A stretch of DNA of 64,000 nucleotides from Erodium maritimum (GCA_963921825.1 OY997589.1:47254638-47318637), one strand, 5' to 3'; positions 47,521 through 60,374 are shown, counted from the stretch's first letter. Numbers and translations are program-made. The notes: a model not told the origin generated them from the sequence alone.

Positions 47521-50512
47521 TAGTTCTTCCTTCTTCTTCATTTTTGAAGCAAGTTTTTACCATCTAAGGCTATAGCCATGAAGATCCATGGAGTTCTCAA
47601 GCAACCATGAGATTTCCACCATCTCTAACTTCTTCATCTTCATTTGTTGAAGCTTTGGAGAGTTGGAGATGGTGGTTTGCAAAACTAGAGGAGATTTTGA
47701 TTGGGTTTTTCAACCCAATCCTGATTTTATCTCTAATCCTTCTCTATTTTGTTGTAAAACTAAGATTTGTGGATAGTTTGAGTAGGATTTTGATTCCATG
47801 ACCTTGGATTCCAATCCTTGGTCATGGGTATTGTGTAAATGGTGATTTCCTTTAAATCGATGCATGAGTTTGTGGTTAATTTGATGGTTGGTGGTGTTTG
47901 TAACATGATTTGGGTTTTTTGAGCTTAAATAGCATCACTTGCTTGTACGAGTTTTTTTAATCGGTATTTAAGCGACTAGATGTTCAAGCATGACAGTCTT
48001 ACTTTGTGTTCGATAATTTCATGATTTAAAACCCTATTTCATGTGCTAGCTATTTTTATCTCTCATTGTATATTAAGTTCTAGGCTAGAGATCGTAAAAA
48101 TGCAAACTTTATCCATTTAGTGAACTTATTTAGGATTTCCGACACTCACATGTATTGATTTTCTTTTGACGAGATAGAAATATGTTAGGATGTGTTTTCT
48201 CGATTCTCTTGTGTGTTTCAAGCCGACCGAATGATTGGGAATTTTCCCATAATTGTTGTGTGCGCTATGTAGATTGATGTTAGGAGCGATCCATGATTCG
48301 ATCTAGTATGAGACGAGATTTCACTTTTATAGAATTTGATTACGCTTGCGTATTACCTTTTTATCTTGATTCGATGTTCTATGTAGTTCTTGTAAGAACC
48401 ACTCCCAGTCAACGCCAGTCAAATCTGCGAAAAACAAAAAAATTTAATTTTTTTGGACAAACACTTAAATGAATCTAAATTTGACCCCGAGGGTCATACC
48501 GGACTTAAGTTGACCCTGATATCGACCAAAGTGAGTTCCGGGGGGACTCAGGGCAACTTTCTGACCAATTTGGGAAAGGTTGACTTTTTGCTGGAAAAGT
48601 CAACCGAGCGACGTTTTGATCCGTTCGAGGTCCGTTTTGGATCCAAAAAGCTTAGCCGTCGTCGCAGCGGTCTTAGTTGAGCCGTTTCCTTGTAGCCCGT
48701 GAAGTTTCGTAATTTCTTGGAAAAAGTGCCCGTTCGGGGCCCGAGACGGCTGAATTTCGCGAATCTGATTGGAAAATATATAGAAGATAGTATCCAAAAA
48801 GGTGTGGGACCCACTTGCCACATGTCAATTATGTGGTGGTGTTAGATTTTTGGACAAGACAAGGAAGACTACATCAATAGGGGGGTTCGGGCATAGGGTT
48901 TTAGAAAGAGAAAAATTAGAGTTTTAGAAAGAGAAAGAAGAGAGAAGAGAGAAGGAAGAGAGAAAAGAGAAGGGGGTGTTTGGAGTTTGGCGATTTCCAG
49001 TCGATCAAACCGGTGGATCGTCCCAACGATCAAATAATCGAACTCCCATCGACTTTCTCTACGGTGAGCAACTATCCGATTTTCGTTTTGTTAAGTTTGA
49101 AAGTTAGGGTTTGGGTTAAAACTAGTGGTTTGTGGTTGAGTTGAGGTGTGGGGTTCGTTGGAGGTGTTTTGGAGAGAAAGGATGATTGTTTTTCGGTGAC
49201 CGGAGGCTCGGGGGGAGCTCCGGCCACCGTGCACGGTGGCTGGCCGGACATGGGGTGGCTGGCCGGAGCTAGGACCGGCCACCACCATGGTGGACCGGCC
49301 CCAAACCGGCCCTAGCCACCCACGGCCAAAGATGGCCGGGTGGGGCCCACACGCTCGGGTCACGGGTTTTCGTGTTCGGATGGTTTAGGACGTTCCCCAA
49401 GTAGTTAGTCCACACCCGGATCGAAATTTGGAATTAAATTGTGAAAGTTGTAATTGACGGGTTTAGAAACTTTAAACGTGAATTAAATTACTCGGAAGTC
49501 GGAATTTGATTCCGTCGAGTGCATAGGAGCCCTTGAATTATTCTAAGACCGTAGAAACGAAAACGGGAATTTTCGGACCCCTGGAAGGACGTTTTCCAAT
49601 CCCGGGCAGATTCGCCGGGTCGGGCGAAACGGGCCTTTCCGGGTCCTTTATCGACAATGTCGAGTAATTGGGAAGTTTGGGAGTGATCGACATTGTCAGC
49701 GTCAAGTTTATTAAAATTCAGTTGATGCCTGCGAGCTTAAAAGTGTTTTAAATTGTGTTCTTATTAGATCGTGCCACCGACAGAGGAAAGGGAAAGCTAG
49801 GAGAGTGATCGAGATCACGCCGGAGCTCAATTGTGAGCTTTTGGAGAAAGCATACGAGGTAGGGAAAAGTAGCCGGATCTCTACCCTGACTAGGAAAAGT
49901 TAACAGTAGAAATGCATGTGACACTTGGGTGTCGTGGGTTAAGTAAGTTTATCGAATAATAGAAAGGCAGGCGACACCGGGTGGTGTCGTATGATACGGG
50001 AACGTATCGAACAATAGGAATTCATGTGACACTTAGTAGTGTTGTAGGAGCAGTGAACTTTCGATATTAGAATTACTGAAGGCATTTGGTTATGCCCGGA
50101 GGTTGATTATTTATTTTGTGTCTTGGGTGGCCATGAGAGCCCGTACTTTACTGTTTGTGTCTTAGGTGGCCATGAGAGCCCGTGCTTTACTGTTTGTGTC
50201 TTGGGTGGCCATGAGAGCCCGTATTTTACTGTTGGTGTGTCTAGGGTGGCCATGAGTGCCCGTGGGGTTGTTAAACCCGTATTTTACTGTTGGTGTGTCT
50301 TGGGTGGCCATGAGTGCCCGTGGGGTTGTTGAACCCGTGTTTTACCGTTGGTGTCTTGGGTGGCCATGAGTGCTCGTGGGGTTGTTGAACCCGTGTTTTA
50401 CCGTTGGTGTCATGGGTGGCCATGAGTGCCCGTGGGGTTGTTGAACCGGTGTTGTTGCTGTTTGTTGAACCTTGCTTGTGATTATGATTGTGGTTACCAG
50501 GGGTTGGTGAGT

Positions 50513-50715
50513 GACAGGTCGACAGCCTGATCCGACTTTGTGTCGGGAAAATGCGACAGGTCGACCGCCTGATCCAACCGTCGTGTTGGGAAAAGTGCAA
50601 TAGGTCGACAACCTATCCGATTGTGGTCGGGAAAATTGCGACAAGTCGACAGCCTGATCCAAGCGTCGTGTTGGGAAAAGTGCGACAGGTCGGCCGCCTG
50701 ATCCAACCGTCGTGT
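50513..50715 (+). repeat. LTR minisatellite, about 60-bp units
   Basis: Three to four degenerate units of GCGACAGGTCGACCGCCTG followed by TCGTGTTGGGAAAAG. Single or partial units occur at the same place in other family LTRs (2330-2380, 52970-53030). Confidence 0.8.
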
Positions 50716-51012
50716 TGAGAAAAGGGAAGGGGTTACTGAGCAGTTGGAGTACGATCCTTTGCGATCTTGTTTGGTGTGCGATCCTTTGTGATCTTGGGTG
50801 TTGCGTGGTTATCTTTCATTTCCTTGGAGGAAGTCGTAATCGTTGTGTCGGGTCTACATTACGTGTCCGAGTGTTGAGTCGGTTTAGGAAGGTAACAGTT
50901 GTGTGTCAGTCGGGTCACTTGAGTTGGGGATAGTAGTCCCCGGTGTTGGGTTGTTGGTGGTGTTACCGGCATTGTCTGCTAGCATGTCGTAGTCAGTCTG
51001 TTATCCGTGGTG

Positions 51013-51049
51013 GTGAGCGAACGCTCACCCCTAGCTGCTTTTCCTACAG
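51013..51049 (+). promoter_or_regulatory. Conserved LTR palindrome followed by a splice-acceptor-like motif
   Basis: GTGAGCGAACGCTCAC is a perfect 16-base palindrome, followed after 10 bases by TTTTCCTACAGG. The same pair occurs in related LTRs at 52655-52690 and 37245-37282 (reverse), at 2663-2700 with one arm mutated, and in shortened form at 8848-8891. Its role is unknown. It could be an RNA hairpin of the leader or a splice site. Confidence 0.6.
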
Positions 51050-51309
51050 GTACTGGTCGCGGGACGGACTAGGTGAGCTCTCGAAGCTTGAAGAGCTAGG
51101 AGCGGGAGTCCGGGTTTCCTTTTGAGTCTAGCGACGTACGCCTTGTATTTTGTCCGCTTGTTGGGACGTACTTTTGAGTTGTAAATTATTATTTTGATGA
51201 AAAAATGGTGGTTTTAAAGTGATTTATTTAAAAGGTTTGAAAATGTTTTATTGTCTTAAACGTTCGCGTTCCGGGTTCGGTTCTACTGAATTTGGGGCGT
51301 GACAGTTCT

Positions 51310-51680
51310 ACTCGATTATCGAACTCATCTTCTTTCGATGATTCTTGGTTTTCGAGAAGTGAACTAGGCGTAGCAAAGTAGATTCGTCCATGATTTATAA
51401 TTTACGTATTGCTTGTGTATTACCAGAGCTTCGCGATTCGTTGCTCTATTTAGTTCTCCTTGATGATCGATTCATTCGGTCGTCAGGTTGATTAAACTAG
51501 GCGTAGCTAAGTAAACTTGACGATTTAATTAGAGTCCTCTCATGCTTGTGTAGTACCAGAGTATCGTGATTTGATACTCTACTTAGTTCTACTTGATTTC
51601 CGGTGTTTAACGTTATTGTTGGCATTCTGGAATTAAGAAGTGAACTAGGCGTAGCTGAGTAGATTCGCCGAGTGGTGTAG
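51310..51680 (+). repeat. Athila-LTR internal tandem repeats, about 140-bp units
   Basis: Two full degenerate units plus a first unit split by the Ty3 LTR (its start at about 48335-48390). Each has a (G)CTTGTGTATTACCAGAG-like part, a GATTCGTTGCTCTATTTAGTTC-like part and GAACTAGGCGTAGC. Confidence 0.75.
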
Positions 51681-52295
51681 CTATCTCTACTTGTGGTAGA
51701 TGGTAGCGGGAGTGGCATGCATCCGCTGTCTCTATCTCTCGTTCGATGATTGATCGATCTTCGCTCAAGATCATAGAACTACACCCTATTATTATTGCTT
51801 TCCGATGATTGGTGGTTCACATATCGGTCCGGGCAATGGTCTTGTGCCCTCTCCCCGTGACTAGTATGTGGTCGATTTCATGATACCACATACATAGGAA
51901 CTTAAGTGTTCTAAGACCATAAGGAAAGCATTATTTGTTTATACACATCGTTAACCAAACCATGCGTTGATTGGAAATCATATTTACTTATACCCGTGAC
52001 CGACTCCTTGTGTGAATCAAAAGCTATGTGTCTTAGGTGGTAACATGTAGATAGACTTTAGTTTTACTGTTTTCTAAACTTAAACAACAATATTTTAATT
52101 TCCTCCCTTTATTTCCCCTTTCGGGGATGTGGAAGTGACAACACACGTCCCCAGGTTTTAGCAAAATACTAGTGGTACCTCTACTCCCTGTGGGATTGAC
52201 CGGTATTTAACCGTTAAATCTATTGCTTGATGACTGTGCACTGATGCACGTAAAAAGAGGGTTTTGACGCATACTCATCCCCACTCATCAAGGTC

Positions 52296-52391
52296 TTTTC
52301 TTGTTCTCCGGTTTGGATTGATAAGCTTTTATTGTTTCTGGGGAATGTTTATGTTCTAGGTTAACAATTTGCTGGTACATTCTTTCAAGTT
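52296..52391 (-). pseudogene. Pararetroviral second gene, middle segment
   Basis: This 96-base segment lies between the target duplication of the Tekay-like element (CTACG, 52392-52396) and that of the Athila-type LTR (AGGTC, 52291-52295). On the - strand it is open in the phase that continues the frame from 62033, with a lysine- and glutamate-rich translation (NLEHKHSPETIKAYQ). It shows that the two insertions hit the same viral gene about 100 bases apart. Confidence 0.75.
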
Positions 52392-52396
52392 CTACG

Positions 52397-55285
52397 TGTC
52401 ACGCCCCAATTTCAGTAAACCGAACTCAGGACGCGAACGTTTAGAACAATAAAACATTTTGAAACAGTTTACATAAATCACTTTAAAATCACCATTTGTT
52501 CATCAAAAATAATCATTTACAACTTAAAGGTATGTCCCAACAAATGGACAAAAAGCAAGGTATACGTCGCTAGACTCAAAAGTAAACCCAGGATCCTGCT
52601 CCTAGCTCTTCAAGCTTCGGAAGCTCACCTAGTCCAATCTGCGACCAATACCTGTAGGAAAAGCAGCTAGGGGTGAGCGTTCGCTCACCACCACGGATAA
52701 CAGATTGACTACGACATACTTAGCGGACAATGCCGGTAACACCAACAACAACCCGACTAACACACCCAACAGTTACCTTCCTCAACCGACTCAACACTCG
52801 GACACGTAATGTACACCCGACACAACGATTGACGACTTCCTCAAGTGACACGACAAACAACCACGCAACACCCAAGATCACAAAGGATCGCATACCAAAC
52901 AAGATCACAAAGGATCACACTCCAGCTGCTCAGTAACCTCCCTCACGCCCTTTACCGATCCCTGTCAGGCCAGGCGGTCGACCTGTCGCACTTTTCCCGA
53001 CACAAAGTCGGATCAGGCTATCGACCTGTTACTCACCAACCCCAAACCACGCACGCGCGGCCAGTACCCCTTTCCTCACGGGCGGGCCCCCTACCCCGTC
53101 TGAACATGCAGACGCGTGCGCTCGAGGACCCCCGTTTCATGAAGCGGGCCCCCAACCTCAGGTAACCACAATCACAATCACAGTCAAAGTTCAACAAACA
53201 ACAACAACCCATGTCCAACACTCCACAGGCACTTATGGCCACCCAAGACACACCAACAGTCAAGACTCGGGCTCAACAACCCCACGGGCACTCACGGCCA
53301 CCCAAAACACCAACGGTAAACACACGGGTTCAACAACCCCCACGGGCACTCATGGCCACCCAAGACTCCAACAGTAAAACACGGGCTCTCATGGCCACCT
53401 AGGACACAACCAGTAAAGTAAAACACGGGCTCTCATGGCCACCCAAGACACAACCAGTAAAGTAAAACACGGGCTCTCATGGCCACCCAAGACTCCAACA
53501 GTAAAACACGGGTTCTCATGGTCACCCAAGACAGAAACTAAACAATCAACCTTCGGGCATGGTCATATGCCTCCAGTAATTCTAATATCGATAAGTTCAC
53601 TGCTCCTACGACACTATTAAGTGTCACATGCATTTCTAATGTTCGCTACGTTCCCGTATCATACGACACTACCCGGTGTCACCTGCCTTCCTAATATTCG
53701 ACAAACCTACTTAACCCACGACACCCCGGTGTCACATGCAATTCTACTGTTAACTTTCCCTAATTAGGGCCGAGATCCGGCTACTTTTCCCTACCTCGTA
53801 TGTTTTCTCCAAAAGTAAACAAACAAGCTCCAGCGTGATCTCAGTCACTCGCCTAGCTTTCCCTTCCCTCGGTCTGCAGCACGATCTAATAAGAACACAA
53901 TTTAAATACTTTTAAGTTTGCAGACATAAACTGGAATTTAATAAACGTGGCGCCCAAAAGTAACCCCGACAATGTCGATCACTCCCAAAATTCCCAATTA
54001 CTCGACATTGTCGATAATGGACACGGAAAAGCCCGATTCGCCCGACATGGCGAATCTGCCCGGGTTTTGGAAACGTTCTTCCGGGGCTCCGAAAATTCCC
54101 GTTTTCGTTTCTACGGTCTTAGAATAATTCAAGGATTCCTAGGCACTCTCGACAGAATCGAATTCTGACTTACGAGTCATTTAATTAGCGTTTAAAGTTT
54201 TCTAAACCCGTCAATTACAACTTTCACAATTTAATTCCAAATTTCGATCCGGTTGTGGATTAATGACCCGGGGAACGTTCTAAACCACCCGAACACGAAG
54301 CCCGAGCACCCGAGCACGTGGGCCCCACCCGGCCCACCTTGGCCGAGGGTGGATAGGGCTCAAATGGGCCCGGCCCACCATGGTGGTGGCCGGCCCTAGC
54401 TCCGGCCAGCCACCTTATGGCCGGCCGGCCACCCCCTATGGTGGCCGGAGCTCCCCCGAGCTCCCGGTCACCGGAAAACGTCCCTCTTCACCCCAAAACG
54501 TCTCCAACAATCCCCCATCCTCAATACAACCCTAAACTAATAGTTTTAATCCAAAACCTAATTTTAGAACTTGACAAAACAAAGATCGGTTTGGTGATTA
54601 CCGTAGAGGAAGACGGTGTGAGTTCGATTCTTGGAACGTTGAGACGATCCAATGGTTGAGGCACGTGAATAGTAGCTCAAACCCTAACTCCTTCTCTTTT
54701 CTCTCTTCTCTCTTCTTCTCCTTCTCCTTCTCTCTCTAAACTCTCTTCTCCTTTTTCTATTTTTTTTCTTTCTAACCCCCCTTGGCCGAACCTAAGCCTC
54801 ATCTTTATTCCCCCCCCCCCCCAAAACCTAACACCACCACTTGTTTGACAAGTGGCAAGGTGGGTCCCACACCTTTTTTGGAAAAATATCTAGAGTATAT
54901 TTTCCAATCAGATTCGCGAAATTCGTACGTTTCGGGCCCCGAACGGGCACTTTTCCCAAGAAATTACGAAACTTGACGGGCCACAAGGAAACGGCTCAAC
55001 TAAGACCGATGCGACGACGGCTAAGATTTTTGGATCCGAAACGGTCCTCGAATGGACCAAAACGTCGCTCGGTTGACTTTTCCGGCGAAAAGTCAACATT
55101 TCCCAAATAGGTCAGAAAGTTGCCCTGAGTCCCCCGGAACTCACTTTGGTCAATCTAGGGGTCAACTTAAGTCCGTTATGACCCTCGGGGTTAATTCTAG
55201 GTTCAATTAAGTGTCTGTCTTAAAAAATTTAAATTTTCCTGTTTTTCGCAGGTTTGACTGGCGTTGACCGGGAGTGGTTATTACA
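52397..55285 (-). mobile_element. 3' LTR of the Tekay-like element (2889 bp)
   Basis: On + it begins TGTCACGCCCCAATTTCAG and ends GGGAGTGGTTATTACA. It is full length by comparison with 48391-51304 and carries the family minisatellite (53220-53530) and palindrome (52675-52690). Confidence 0.93.
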
Positions 55286-58200
55286 ATCTACCCCCCTTAA
55301 AAGAAGTTCGTCCGCGAAATTTAAAACAGACGTACCTCGGGAGTCGAACAAGTCGGGGTACTTCGCGCGAACCTCGTCCTCGTGTTCCCAAGTCGACTCA
55401 GCCCCGTGATGTTTCCACTGTACTCGTACCAGACGGATAATCTTGCCACGCAGGACCTGCTCCCGTGTGTCCATGATCCGAACCGGCTGCTGCTCATAGG
55501 TGACATCGTCAGCCATCTCGATATTTGTCCACTCAATGACGTGGGAGGGGTCCAAATTGTACTGCCGCAACTGGGACACGTGGAATACGTTATGAACTCT
55601 CCCAAGTTGCGGTGGCAACGCTAGACGATAAGCCACTGCTCCCACTCTGCCCAAGATCTCGAACGGGCCAATGTACCGCGGAGCCAACTTTCCCCCGTTG
55701 CATCTGAACCGTACCAGTCCCTTCCTCGGGCTCACCTTCAGGAACACGTGATCCCCGACTGTGAACTCGAGAGGTCGACGTCGTCTGTCGGCGTAGCTCT
55801 TCTGCCGACTCTGTGCGGTCTTCAACCGCTCGCGTATCAGCGCGACCTTCTCTGTCGTCTCTCTGACAAGATCTGGCCCCAACAGACTCTTGTCCCCCAC
55901 CTCTGCCCAACACACTAGCGATCGACACGGCCTCCCGTACAACGCTTCGAACGGTGCCATCCCGATACTGGCCTGGAAGCTGTTGTTGTAGGCGAACTCG
56001 ACCAACGGCAGGTGGGTCTCCCATGATCCCCTGAAATCCAGCACACATGCCCACAGCATGTCTTCCAAGATCTGAATGGTGGGCTCGGACTGACCATCTG
56101 TCTGTGGATGGTGTGTTGTACTGAGTAGAACCTCGGTCCCCAACGCGGTCTGTAGACTCGGCCAAAACCTGGACGTGAAACGAGGATCTCTGTCAGAACT
56201 ATCGACATAGGGACCCCATGGAGACGCACTATCTCCTGAATGTACAAGCTGCTCAACTTGTCGACCAGATTAGTCATCCTCATTGCCAGGAAATGGGCCG
56301 ACTTGGTCAACCGGTCGACTACTACCCATACGGCGTCATGTCCCTTCGACGATCTCGGTAGTCCACACACGAAGTCCATCGTGATATGCTCCCACTTCCA
56401 CTAGGCAATCGGCAGTGGCTGCAACAATCCGGCGGGACGCTGATGTTCGGCCTTCACCTGCTGACAGATGAGGCACCTCGATACAAGATGTCATGGTACA
56501 TCTTGGTGCCACCCGGGTGCACTGTAAGACGCGAATGATGTGACTCTCGCAACACGTCCTCTCTACAGTTTCCCGGCACGAATAGCCCTCCTCGATACCG
56601 TAACCCCCAATCTGCACTGATCTCCCAACCTACTACCTCGTCACTGCTGACGACCCTCTCTCGGATCTCTGCCGTCTCGACGTCCTCCGACTGCGCCTCC
56701 AACACTTGGGCAAGCAGTGAGGGCTGAGCCACCAATGAGCACATGTCCACGCCACCAGTAATCTCCTCTAGGTCCAGCCCGAACGTGCTCAGTTCCCCCA
56801 TCATGTCCCACTCCCAGACTGATATGCTGGCAAGGCTCAGAACCGACTTCCTACTCAAGGCGTCGGCAACCACGTTCACCTTACTCGGATGGTAGTGTAG
56901 CTCAAAGTCGTACTCCTCAAGTAGCTCCATCCATCGCCGCTGGTGCATGTTCAGGTCTCGCTGGGAAAAGATGTACTTGAGGCTCTTGTGATCCGAGAAC
57001 ACCTGAAACCCCTCGTCATACAGATAGTACCGCCAGCCCTTTAGCGCGAACACGACTGCTGCTAGCTCCAAGTCGTGGGTAGGATAGTTGTGCTCGTGTG
57101 TCTTCAACTGCCTGGAGCCATAAGCGACAACTCTACCCAACTGCATCAGTACGCAGCCCAGTCCTTCCCTGGACGCATCACAGTAGACCTCATACCCGAT
57201 CCCTCGCTCTGGCACTACCAACACTAGAGCGGTACTCAGACGAGTCTTCAACTCCGTGAATGCATGCTCACAATCCTCTGTCCACACAAACCCAACTCCC
57301 TTGCGCGTCAACAGAGTCATCGGCGTGGCTAGTCGCGCAAAGTCCTTGACAAATCGCCGATAATAGCCCGCCAACCCCAGAAAACTACGGATCTCGAAGA
57401 CACTCGTGGGCCGTGCCCACTTTGAAACCCCGTTGATCTTTGAAGGATCGACCAGTATACCGTCACGGGACACGATGTGACCGAGGAATTTCACCTCAGC
57501 GAGCCAGAACTCGCACTTCTCCAGGTTGGCATATAGCTGATGCTTGCGCAGTAGAGTCAGAACAGTCCTCAGATGCACCTCATGTGCCGCCTCGCTCTGC
57601 GAATAGATCAGGATGTCGTCTACGAACACCACCACAAACTGATCTAAGTACGGCCGGAATATATTGTTCATCAGATCCATGAACGCTGCAGGTGCGTTCG
57701 TCAGCCCAAACGGCATCACCAAGAACTCGTAATGGCCATAACGTGTCCGGAATGCAGTCTTTGCGACGTCCCCCTCTCAGACGCGCAACTGGTAATATCC
57801 GGATCGCAGATCGATCTTCGAGAAACATGTTGACCCTCTCAGCTGGTCGAACAAGTCATCGATCCTCGGCATCGGGTATCGGTTCTTCACCGTAACCCGG
57901 TTCAGCTTCCGGTAATCTATACACATCCAAAGCTCTCCACTCTTCTTCTTCACGAAGAGTGCTGATGCTCCCCACGGCGATACGCTCGGACGGATAAATC
58001 CCTTCTCCTGAAGTTCCTTGAGCTGACGCTTCAGCTCAATCAACTATGCCGGCGCAAACCTGTAAGGTGATATCGATATCGCTGCTGTTCCCGGCACCAG
58101 GTCAATCCCGAACTCCACCTCACGCTCCGGTGGTAACCCGCTCAACTCCTCAGGGAAGACCTCGGGGAACTCGCATACCACTCGCGGTAACTCTCGGCTC

Positions 58201-58676
58201 TGCACAACCGATACTTCCTCCTCTACGGACAACGCCGACAGGAGGACCCCGCTCTTACTACCCAGAACACACGTCACCTTCGTACTGCCTACTGACACTG
58301 TCACTCGTCGCTTGTAACAATCAATATTGGCTCGGTACTTTGCCAGCCAATCCATTCCCAAGATCACGTCAAAGGTCATCATTCCCAGCACGAGAAGGTC
58401 ACTTGGGCAAGGACAGTCTGCGACTCTAATTTCGCAGGCACGACAGACCCTAGTCAACGATACTCCACCCCCCACTGGGGTGTCCAGGCACATGGGTGGA
58501 CTCAACGACTCTAAGCTCAACCCCAACCTCTCAGCACAACTCAACGAAATAAACGAGTGCGACGCCCCGATATCAAATAAGAATAACGCCCATAAATGAT
58601 ACAATAAAAACGTACCCTGAATGGTCTCGCGGTAAGTAGTAGATCCTGGGGCCCGGGAGTCGGTAACTGCGTACAC
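55229..58676 (-). pseudogene. Chromovirus pol: protease, RT, RNase H, integrase, chromodomain
   Basis: Protease has D-I-G-A-S-H-S-F-I-S at about 58574, with Ile where Thr is usual in the active site. RT follows ([59 protein letters not shown]), then RNase H ([27 protein letters not shown]). Integrase shows VVVDRLTKSAHFL and HHPQTDGQSE, then YIGPFEI, and a chromodomain lies at about residues 214-268 of the last frame (VRVQWKHHGAESTWEHEDE). Stops interrupt the RT N-terminus at 58044 and 57777, and a frameshift with stops lies in integrase between about 56460 and 56145. Gag and pol up to RNase H share one frame. The chromodomain is thought to steer insertion to heterochromatin. Confidence 0.93.
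55289..55298 (-). promoter_or_regulatory. Polypurine tract
   Basis: On - the sequence AAGGGGGGTA stands three bases before the 3' LTR start. It is the expected plus-strand primer of an LTR retrotransposon. Confidence 0.8.
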
Positions 58677-58685
58677 TCGTCCCTG

Positions 58686-60087
58686 TTACGCCTGCTGCCT
58701 CTGACCCGGCGCACTGACAACTGTATACCCAGATCTCTGATGTTGTCTCGGAACCGGCGCACTCATTGACGGCTGCGAAAACCTCGACTGCTGACTCTGA
58801 CAAGGGCGACCCTTGGGTGACTGAACTGTAGGCGACTGCTGCGGTCGTTGTGCTGACGTTGCCCCCAATGGCTCATAGCACCTGGCGATAATGTGCCCAA
58901 CCCGGCCGCACCGGAGACACCTGGCCTCGTCGGTTCTCGGTCCCGTGTCCATCGGACACTCTCTCTGTATGTGGCCTGGCTGCCCGCAGCTAAAGCATCT
59001 CAGCCGTCTCTCTAAAGCGACTGGCCCCACTGATGCTACCGATCCCAGCTGTCTCGCTCCACCCTGATGAGCCTGTGGTCGGAAGAACCCCGTGGTCCTC
59101 TGTCTCCTCGGGTCTCGTGACTCGGACGGCCCTGCAAAGCTGGTCGGCCGCTGTCGAACCTCACGGGTCCTAGCCGCATCCCGGATACCCTGCTCCACCG
59201 TCGCTGCAGTGTCCACGAGCTCTGAGTATTCCCGCAACCTCAAGGCGAGAACCTTATCCCGAATCACCGGCCTTAGTCCCCCCTTGAACCGCAGGCAACG
59301 GTTCTGCTCTATCGCCACCATCTCTGGCACGAATCTGGTCAGGGCCGTGAATCTAGCCTCATATTCTGCCACTGACATCCCCTCCTGCTGCAGGTCCAGA
59401 AACTGCCGATGTCGGTCCAACCGAGCCGACTCGGGGAAATACTGTGCCAGAAAGACCGTCTGAAAGATGCCGTAGTCGTGCCCGACTCTGTCCCTCACAC
59501 GCCCCCACCAGTGGTAGGCGCTGTCCCTCATCTGATGAGCTGCAAAGGACACTTTGCGGCGGCCATCCTCGATACCTGATATGTCCATGTCCCGCTTGAC
59601 CTGCTCTAGCCACCTCTCGGCTAGGTCGGGGTTCGGCTCCCCGAAAAATGTGGGTATGCCTAGCTTTAGGAAGTCCAGCAGGGTCCGGGCCGTATGGTCT
59701 TCTGCCTGAACGGGCCTCACTGGGACCGCTGCTGCCTCTGGAGCTGGCGATGCCGACTCTCGACTAGCGATGATCGCCACCAAACTCTGTACCGTCCTGG
59801 TCAGCTCGTCCAGGGCGGTTGTAGTGGGAGGGTCTGCGACCGGCGGGACGCTGGGCGTGCCCGTAGACAGTCCCGCGTCGCTCCTCCTGTCTTCTCCGAT
59901 AGGAGTACCCTGGGCCTCTGCGTACTTAGCGGGCTCAACGGTGGGCACCCGTCCTGATGTCCCTGCTGACCGTCCCGCCTGCCTCGCGCGGGCGCCCGTC
60001 CCCGTGTCCCTGCTGACCGTCCCGCGTGCCTCGCGCGTGCGCCCGTCCCCGTGTCCCTACTGACCGTCCTCGTCTGCCATGAGCCAT
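58686..60087 (-). pseudogene. Chromovirus gag (capsid and nucleocapsid), 5' end disrupted
   Basis: From 59948 an open run of 420 codons contains a retrotransposon gag core (LGIPTFFGEPNPDLAERWLE, HWWGRVRD, YEARFTALTRFVPEM) and two zinc knuckles, CFSCGQPGHIQREC and CLRCGRVGHIIARC, about residues 318-331 and 344-357. The codon at 59948 is GTG, so the true ATG is upstream. ATG candidates lie at 60087 and 60080, but a 47-bp tandem duplication (59964-60057) lies between them and the core; the 60080 frame meets a TAG and the 60087 frame ends in TGA. The 3' TAA at 58686 lies in frame with protease, so the original was probably one gag-pol frame. Gag packages element RNA. Confidence 0.88.
59964..60057 (-). 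repeat. 47-bp tandem duplication in the gag 5' coding region
   Basis: Two units beginning TGCTGACCGTCCCGC (59964 and 60011) and the start of a third (60058), period 47. The period is not a multiple of three, so each copy shifts the gag frame. Confidence 0.88.
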
Positions 60088-60374
60088 GTGTCGGTATCCT
60101 CTGCACGGATACACGCAAACGTTTAGTTTGCGAACTTATATAACGACAACATGCTCAAAAATGCTAGCGTTCACACGGTCCATGCCTACTCTAGCGTACT
60201 TGTTACTAAAACGTCACATCGCTCACGCTAATGATAGTTTAGTTACTAGAACACGTAAGCGAAACCTCAAACAAACCGCACAACCGTGCACCAAGCCACG
60301 CAACAACAAACCTAATCGCACAACGAAACAAACAAAATTTTTTTTTTGGGAAAGGAGCTGACTGGACCAGGCCG

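Larger units (their letters stand above)
48391..51304 (+). mobile_element. Ty3/gypsy (Tekay-like) solo LTR, 2914 bp, TSD GTTCT
   Basis: Starts TGTAAGAACCACTCCC and ends TTTGGGGCGTGACA, with GTTCT at 48386-48390 and 51305-51309. This copy defines the LTR limits of the family. It includes a GGGTGGCCATGAG array (50119-50450), a second array with GACAGGTCGACAGCCTGATCC units (about 50513-50715) and the palindrome plus acceptor-like motif at 51013-51049. It is inserted in a tandem unit of the Athila-type LTR. Confidence 0.95.
45917..52290 (+). mobile_element. Athila/Tat-type solo LTR (about 2.5 kb) with two nested insertions
   Basis: Starts TGATGAGCGTAATTTTG and ends CCACTCATCA, so the termini TGATGAG/CTCATCA are inverted. 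Flanking 5-mers are GGGTC (45912-45916) and AGGTC (52291-52295), 4 of 5 matching. TGATGAG termini and the CTCCCTGTGGGATTGACC block near the 3' end are, from family knowledge, typical of Athila/Tat elements. Inside are a retroposon (46577-47520) and a Ty3 solo LTR (48391-51304). No gag-pol is present, so this is a solo LTR. The nearby viral frame resumes on both sides. Confidence 0.72.
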
